From Spirochaetota bacterium (GTDB taxonomy: Bacteria > Spirochaetota > UBA4802 > UBA5550), in assembly GCA_016928865.1 (NCBI GenBank), contig JAFGJX010000043.1, positions 1-46,934 of the forward strand: DNA of 46,934 bases. Direction: 5' to 3'. The notes under the pieces were generated by a model. It made no database searches, had not been told where the DNA came from, and worked only from the letters and a program-made list of their open reading frames with translations. This document shows positions 42,025 through 46,934 of this stretch, piece by piece (the first letter of the stretch is position 1; each line of letters opens with the position of its first letter). The position numbers and the translations under genes are program-made.

Positions 42025-42459
42025 ATGAAGAATAAACTACGCTACATCATTCTCATGACTGCATTATGCTTACTGGCTGTATTGCACAATAAGGTCGCCG
42101 TCCACTCCCAGGAAGACGACGTGGTCCCTATCATCAACAAGCAACGGGCCACAATCAGCGCCGTCGAGCTGAAGCGCATATTCACCGGCGACATGACGAG
42201 ATGGCAGAACGGCGGATCCGTGCGCGTGCTTTTAAACAAAGACGGGCAAACCTATGAAATGTTCGCAAAAAAATACCTCGGCATGTCGATGAACCGCGTG
42301 GAAAACCTGTGGGTTCTCAAGAAAATCCGTGACGGCATCATCCCGCCGCGCAAGGTTTCGAGCCTGGTTATCAAGACCATGGTTTCACGTTCCGGCGATT
42401 TTATCGGGTTTATCAAGAGATCCGAGCTTGATGACAGTGTAAAAGTGGCGGTGGAATAA
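42025..42459 (+). CDS. Mini phosphate-binding-like periplasmic protein
   Basis: A 144-residue secreted protein with a signal peptide (about 1-29). The mature part contains the substrate-binding-protein segment V-E-L-K-R-I-F-T-G-D-M-T-R-W-Q-N-G, typical of the PstS/PBP-like superfamily (L-x-x-I-F-x-G-x-x-x-x-W-x-D/N-G). Full PstS proteins are about 300 residues; this covers roughly one lobe. It begins 10 nt after the porin stop (AGGAGG overlaps the stop region), so the pair is an operon. Short proteins of this type often accompany sensor or porin genes. A sensory rather than transport role is plausible because no ABC transporter genes are near. Confidence 0.8.
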   Translation: MKNKLRYIILMTALCLLAVLHNKVAVHSQEDDVVPIINKQRATISAVELKRIFTGDMTRWQNGGSVRVLLNKDGQTYEMFAKKYLGMSMNRVENLWVLKKIRDGIIPPRKVSSLVIKTMVSRSGDFIGFIKRSELDDSVKVAVE

Positions 42460-42490
42460 CGTTACGCGCCTGACGCCGGCATGAAGGGAT

Positions 42491-43891
42491 TTATTGCCCC
42501 TCCCTGCTGCTGAAACGTATGGTAAACCTGGTGCCCCCGTCTACGCCGACCTCAAGCTCGGCATTCAACTGCCTTGCCAGCGCGTTTATGAGCTGCATCC
42601 CCAGGGTGGCCGTGTCGCCGCGCTCCAGCATATCTCTCTCAATGCCGGGGCCGTTATCCGCTATTACCAGGGTGACCATGTCTTCGTGGACTGACATTTC
42701 CAGATCGACCCGGCATCCGCCGCTGTCCCTGCACCCGTATTTGATTGAATTTGTGAGAATCTCGTTGATGAGGATACCGCACGGGATTGCCTGGCCGATG
42801 GAGAGATGGACAGGAGCGAGCTTTTTTGCAACATGTATGTCATCGGGATTTTTTGAGGAGAGCAGGATGATGTCATTCAGCAGCTCCGTGATATAGGCCG
42901 CCATGTCTATCCGGCTGAAGTTGCCCGCCTGGTAGATTTTTTCATGAATGAGCGCCATGGAATGTATCCGGCTTATGGCGTCATTGATGGTCTGCCGCAT
43001 CAGCGGATCCCTGATATTCTCGGACTGCATGTTCAGCAGGCTGGAAATGATCTGCATGTTGTTCTTGACGCGGTGATGCACCTCCTTGAGCAGGACCTCT
43101 TTTTCTTCGAGCGATTCTGTGATGACCCGCTGCGATTCCGCCAGATCCCTGTTCTGTTCCTCGAACGCCTCATTGCTCGCGGCCAGCTCCTCCATGGCCG
43201 ATTCAATCTCCTCGTTGGACGCGGTCAGCTCCTCGTTTACGGCCTTAAGATCCGCGTTGACCCTCGCCAGCGCCGCCCTGCTCTCTTCCGATTTATCCAG
43301 CGCGGCCCTGTTGATCGAAAACAGGTTGTAGGTCATGATGGCGACAACCACCGATGCAATGCAGATATCGCCGATAAAATCGACCGTCGTGGTCGGCCCC
43401 AGGCTCATCTCCGGAAAATAAAATATGGCGAAAATCATGGAGGCCAGAGCCGTTACCGCCGAATAGATGATGATAAAAAACGGGTTCTTCTTGATGACCA
43501 GCGGACTCATTGCCAGTATGGCGAACAGAATAATGATTGTGTCCAACCGCTCTACCGGACCGCTTTTGTCGACAATCACTATTGACCATATCAAAAACTG
43601 CGAGGCGATGAAAAACAGGTGTCCCGCCGGCGCAAACCGGCCCCTGGCAATCAGGATAATGACCGTGATGTATATGATATATACGATCAGCAGCGGGGCA
43701 ATTATCGGCCAGTAGATCGAGTATCCGAAAGCGGCTTTTGTGAGGCTCAGATAGATGTTATACGCGATGATAAAGGGGAAAACAACGATCCCCGCGATAC
43801 TCACGCGGAGCAAAAACCGCGTCTTGAGCATAATGATATAATCAGAATCCCCATATCGGGCAAGCAACCGATCGAGAATACCGTTCAACAT
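42491..43891 (-). CDS. Membrane histidine kinase, HisKA_2 (HWE-related) type
   Basis: A 466-residue sensor kinase. Five or six TM helices occupy about residues 27-190, a long coiled coil about 195-265, the HisKA_2 phospho-acceptor region E-V-H-H-R-V-K-N-N near residue 270, and a HATPase with N-box [11 protein letters not shown] and G1 box D-N-G-P-G. I chose the ATG at 43891, with AGGAGG 3 nt upstream, over an ATG 20 codons earlier that lacks a Shine-Dalgarno. No response regulator is adjacent. It converges on the porin/binding-protein pair with 31 nt between stops, suggesting a shared circuit. Confidence 0.92.
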   Translation of the reverse strand: MLNGILDRLLARYGDSDYIIMLKTRFLLRVSIAGIVVFPFIIAYNIYLSLTKAAFGYSIYWPIIAPLLIVYIIYITVIILIARGRFAPAGHLFFIASQFLIWSIVIVDKSGPVERLDTIIILFAILAMSPLVIKKNPFFIIIYSAVTALASMIFAIFYFPEMSLGPTTTVDFIGDICIASVVVAIMTYNLFSINRAALDKSEESRAALARVNADLKAVNEELTASNEEIESAMEELAASNEAFEEQNRDLAESQRVITESLEEKEVLLKEVHHRVKNNMQIISSLLNMQSENIRDPLMRQTINDAISRIHSMALIHEKIYQAGNFSRIDMAAYITELLNDIILLSSKNPDDIHVAKKLAPVHLSIGQAIPCGILINEILTNSIKYGCRDSGGCRVDLEMSVHEDMVTLVIADNGPGIERDMLERGDTATLGMQLINALARQLNAELEVGVDGGTRFTIRFSSREGQ

Positions 43892-44040
43892 ATGCCTCCT
43901 GCCGCTTTTGCCATCCGGATTGTTCCTCAGATGAAGCGATTGTTCAGTCATTCAGAAAATATATCAAGGAAAAAAAAGCGCATCGGCGCCCGTCCCGATT
44001 TAGCCTTTATTGACAGTGTGAGCACGTGAGGATGGAGCGC

Positions 44041-46467
44041 CTACCCTATCATATCAAGCTTTCCCTCTACGTCCCTGTACTGCGCCGTCTTTACGATCCT
44101 CAGGCTCCGATGAGCGTCTTCCCCGGATCCGGCAAGAGCCCTCGCGACCTCGTCAATGCGGACCGAGTCTTCCGAGCCGGCGTAGAGCCTGATCAGCAGA
44201 GACCCGGCGCCGCCTGCATCATACGAATGCACCACGCGGTCAAACGGCACGTCTTTTTCCGTCTTCTTCGTCTTCTTGACAAAGGCAATTCGCGCGTCAA
44301 GAGACGCTGACATCTTCTTTATCAGGCCTTCATCCGCGGCGACACTGTATTCAACGGCCGCGGTCTCGGCCATGATCGATTCTTTCCCGTCAAGCGCGCG
44401 CACCGACGCGGCGGATATCCCCTCCGGCAGGCCCGCGTTCACTCTTGCGGCAATGTCCGCGGGCGCGGGTTTGAAGAGATCGACATCCACCAGCTCAGAC
44501 TCGCTCTCGATGCCGAGCGGCGTGGGGAAGCCGGCTGAAACGCGTTCCCGCTTGTTGAAGCCCCTGGTCATGGCGACCGGCGCGTCCGCGATCCTGAGGG
44601 CGCGCTTCACGACCTCCATGAACTCGATGTGCGATATGAACCGCATCATGCCCGTTTTGACGAAGCGTATCCGCACGCGGTGCCCGGCCTCGAAGCGCCG
44701 CGCAAAGGCCCTGCCCGCCTCCTCGATGCGCGCCGCGTCCACCGCGCCGCGCGGGCCGGCCGTCCGCCGCCGCAGCGGCGCGCACGCGGCGCTCGCCTCA
44801 GTCCGCTTTTCCAGCAGCCGCCCGAACCCGGTATCGACGCAGTCCCAGGGGAGCGGCCCTTCCAGGCGCCGCCCGATCCGTTCCCGCCACCCGGGCGTTG
44901 CCTCGTCAAGGTTCTTCCGCCATGTTTTGAAGCGGAAAAGCTCGTCCCATGAATCGAAGCGACATCCGTCGCGATAGGAGCGCTCGATCGCCGCGCCGAG
45001 CTCCGCGCCGCCGCGCGCGATCACGGCCTCCAGTATGGACGAGTCCACATCATGGTTCTTGATCCGGATCGATCGGGGGAGGCCCCGCTTGACGCGCAGC
45101 ACGGTTTCATCGAAATAGCCGCGATCCATCTGGCGTTCCCGCTGGAACGGCGTGTGGGGCTTCGGCACAAAGGGCGACACGGTCACGTTGATATCCATGC
45201 CCCGGCCGGCGGCGCGGCGTATCTCTTTCAGGAGGCCTATGATGTCCCCGGCCTCGTCGGTCTCCTCGCAGCCGGGAAGGCCGATCATGAAATAGAGCTT
45301 GATCACCTTCCATCCCCGTGCTGACACGTGCCGGACAATCTCAAGAAGGTCTTCCGTGAATACCTTCTTGTTCGCCCGCGCCCGCACCATCTCCGAGGCC
45401 GACTCCACCGCAAAGGTGAGCGACGCGCGGCGCAGCTCCGATATCCGTTCTATCAGTGGCAGGGTCGCCGTGTCCACCCTGAGCGAGGGGAAGGACACCG
45501 AAATCCCCCGCTCGGTCAGCCCGGGGAGGAGCTCGTTGGTGAGCGCCGCGAGATCGGGATAATCGCTGATGGAGAGCGAGGAGAGGGTCACCTCGTTATA
45601 CCCCGTGTGCCCGGCAATCTCAAGCACCCTGTCCGCGACGGCGCGGTGATCATAGCGCCGGTAGGGCAGGTCCCAGAATCCGGCGTGGCAGAAGTTGCAG
45701 AAATTGCCGCAGCCGCGGGTCGCCTCGACAACGATCCGCTCCTGCGCGATGCGGATGTTCGGCACCAGGGGCCGGACCGGGTCAGCCAGGCCGCGGCCGC
45801 GGTACACGCGCCTGCGCACCGCTGCCCCGCCGCCCGGCGCGCAGTGCCGCCCGGGAAGCAGCACCCCCCCGACAGCGCCGATCCGCTCGATCACCTCGCC
45901 TCTCCCTGCCCCGGCCATCTTCGCGTCGCACGCGGCACGCACAATATCCGTTATACCCTCCTCGCCGTCGCCGATGTAGAAGGCGTCGATGAAGTCGGAC
46001 AGGGGCAGCGGGTTCGATACCGCCGCTCCCCCGGCAATCACGACGGGGCCGGCGTCCCGGTCACGCCGGCGCAGCGGGATACCGCCCAGATCGAGAATCT
46101 GGAGGATGTTGGTGCAGAGCAGCTCGTGGGACACGTTGAATCCCAGGAGATCGAGCTCCTGCAGCGGCGTGCGCGTCTCCAGGGTGTGGAGCGGGACGCC
46201 GCTTTCCCGGAGCGCCGCCTCAAAATCAGCGGCCACGGCGAAGACCCGCTCGCACGCCGCATCCGGCATGGCGTTTACGATATCATACAGTATGCGTATC
46301 CCGTTATTGGACATGCCGACTTCGTACAGGTCCGGATAGGAGAGCGCCATGCGAAACGGGGCGTCCTCCTTCACGATGACGTTCAGCTCGTTCCCCGTAT
46401 AGCGTCCCGGCTTCTGAACGCGTGAGAGGATATCTTCAAGGACTTTCAGTTCTATTCTCATCATCAT
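44041..46467 (-). CDS. Radical SAM protein fused to DUF2344
   Basis: An 808-residue two-part protein. The N-terminal radical SAM half (about 1-560) has a B12-binding-like/HP region and the C-x3-C-x2-C cluster C-G-N-F-C-N-F-C near residue 258. The C-terminal half (about 600-808) is the DUF2344 family (TIGR03936), starting R-I-R-F-V-K-T-G-M-M-R-F-I-S-H. In many bacteria these are two adjacent genes (TIGR03960 and TIGR03936); the fusion is common in some lineages. A role in tRNA or ribosome modification is suspected, not established. The start is one of three adjacent ATGs and overlaps rsmA by about 32 nt. Confidence 0.93.
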   Translation of the reverse strand: MMMRIELKVLEDILSRVQKPGRYTGNELNVIVKEDAPFRMALSYPDLYEVGMSNNGIRILYDIVNAMPDAACERVFAVAADFEAALRESGVPLHTLETRTPLQELDLLGFNVSHELLCTNILQILDLGGIPLRRRDRDAGPVVIAGGAAVSNPLPLSDFIDAFYIGDGEEGITDIVRAACDAKMAGAGRGEVIERIGAVGGVLLPGRHCAPGGGAAVRRRVYRGRGLADPVRPLVPNIRIAQERIVVEATRGCGNFCNFCHAGFWDLPYRRYDHRAVADRVLEIAGHTGYNEVTLSSLSISDYPDLAALTNELLPGLTERGISVSFPSLRVDTATLPLIERISELRRASLTFAVESASEMVRARANKKVFTEDLLEIVRHVSARGWKVIKLYFMIGLPGCEETDEAGDIIGLLKEIRRAAGRGMDINVTVSPFVPKPHTPFQRERQMDRGYFDETVLRVKRGLPRSIRIKNHDVDSSILEAVIARGGAELGAAIERSYRDGCRFDSWDELFRFKTWRKNLDEATPGWRERIGRRLEGPLPWDCVDTGFGRLLEKRTEASAACAPLRRRTAGPRGAVDAARIEEAGRAFARRFEAGHRVRIRFVKTGMMRFISHIEFMEVVKRALRIADAPVAMTRGFNKRERVSAGFPTPLGIESESELVDVDLFKPAPADIAARVNAGLPEGISAASVRALDGKESIMAETAAVEYSVAADEGLIKKMSASLDARIAFVKKTKKTEKDVPFDRVVHSYDAGGAGSLLIRLYAGSEDSVRIDEVARALAGSGEDAHRSLRIVKTAQYRDVEGKLDMIG

Positions 46468-46934
46468 TCCATGATATTGTATTCCGGCAGGCCCTGGTCA
46501 GGGCCACGAACTCGTCGCGGCCGAGCTCCTCGCCGCGACGCGCGCCGTCGATCCGCGCCTCCTCGAGGAGCCGCGCCGCCCGCTCCCGGCCGAGGCCGAG
46601 GTGCGGCGAGGCCGAAAGGGCGGCCAGCAGCGTCTTCCGCCGCCCCCAGAACGCGGACTTCACCAGGGCGTGAAAGAGGCCTATCTCCCCGGCTTCCAGA
46701 GGTAGGCGCTCACGCCGTGAAAGGGCCAGGAACAGGGATGCCACCTCGGGCCGTGGATAGAAGGCCTCGCGCGGCACCCTCATAAGCGTCCGCGCTTCAT
46801 AGTAGAGCCCCAGGGTGACCGACAGGGCGCCGTAGCTCTTTTCTCCGGGGCCGGACACGATCCTCTCCGCCATCTCTTTCTGGAGCATCACATACACCTC
46901 GGGCGCGTCGTACCGGGCAAAGGAAAAGAGCATC
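46436..46934 (-). CDS. rsmA: 16S rRNA dimethyladenosine transferase RsmA/KsgA (partial, N-terminus outside window)
   Basis: The last 165 codons of rsmA; the frame stays open to the right window edge. KsgA landmarks seen: M-L-Q-K-E-M-A-E-R-I near residue 16 of the visible part, Y-G-A-L-S-V, F-Y-P-R-P-E-V-A-S, and F-W-G-R-R-K-T-L in the C-terminal helical domain. The enzyme dimethylates A1518 and A1519 of 16S rRNA. The SAM-binding N-terminal half is not visible. The stop overlaps the start of the radical SAM gene, so they are probably coupled. Confidence 0.92.
   Translation of the reverse strand, partial: MLFSFARYDAPEVYVMLQKEMAERIVSGPGEKSYGALSVTLGLYYEARTLMRVPREAFYPRPEVASLFLALSRRERLPLEAGEIGLFHALVKSAFWGRRKTLLAALSASPHLGLGRERAARLLEEARIDGARRGEELGRDEFVALTRACRNTISWNDDENRTESP

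Overview
The window looks like a chromosomal segment of a free-living Gram-negative bacterium. It encodes outer-membrane barrels, several lipoproteins with lipoboxes and two periplasmic multihaem cytochromes. The organism is most likely a spirochaete (Leptospira-like or an uncultured Spirochaetota lineage). The reasons are the gapA-tpiA-secG block, hrcA-grpE-dnaK-dnaJ behind a CIRCE element, the SpoIIE-type phosphatases with membrane sensors, and the two-part radical SAM/DUF2344 protein. This is inferred from gene content only, and a deltaproteobacterial-type lineage is not excluded. Coding regions are GC-rich and intergenic spacers are AT-rich. I saw no rRNA, tRNA, CRISPR array or intact insertion sequence.

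Layout. 1-4.8 kb (minus): partial zinc-ribbon gene, metK, secG, tpiA, gapA and an alpha/beta hydrolase. 4.9-15.6 kb: a nitrite/NO-flavoured accessory region with a small membrane protein, ygbA, an Fe-S protein, divergent nrfHA, a beta-barrel/beta-propeller lipoprotein pair, cupin, DUF438-haemerythrin-PAS, phzF-like, ridA, and a metallo-beta-lactamase-fold gene overlapping a Crp/Fnr regulator. 15.6-21.9 kb: compact UvrD helicase, secreted subtilase, FN3 lipoprotein and a putative FemAB-like protein. 22.2-31.7 kb: pentapeptide lipoprotein, queH, membrane-GAF-SpoIIE protein, HAMP-like protein, isochorismatase-fold hydrolase, ECF sigma/anti-sigma pair, tyrS and fdhD. 31.9-37.1 kb: hrcA-grpE-dnaK-dnaJ with an extended CIRCE and a terminator. 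37.1-43.9 kb: coiled-coil protein with a 55-residue gene before it, PspC, a canonical SpoIIE phosphatase, a porin plus mini phosphate-binding-like protein, and a HisKA_2 kinase. 44.0-46.9 kb: radical SAM protein and the 3' part of rsmA.

The most coherent system is the putative nitrite/NO response. One FNR/DNR-type dyad (6773-6786) lies exactly 22 bp from a -10 hexamer on each side, so it could drive nrfHA and the Fe-S/ygbA/small-membrane operon together at -41.5. A second dyad (12693-12706) precedes the haemerythrin gene. A Crp/Fnr protein with the matching E-x-x-S-R recognition helix and no FNR-type N-terminal cysteines is encoded nearby.

Other notable items are a dispersed intergenic repeat with an ACCGATAACTATCGG core and CTCTGACCCC boxes at three loci, a SpoIIE domain lacking a metal-site aspartate, a 19-bp-arm CIRCE that includes the hrcA Shine-Dalgarno, and a porin starting at TTG.
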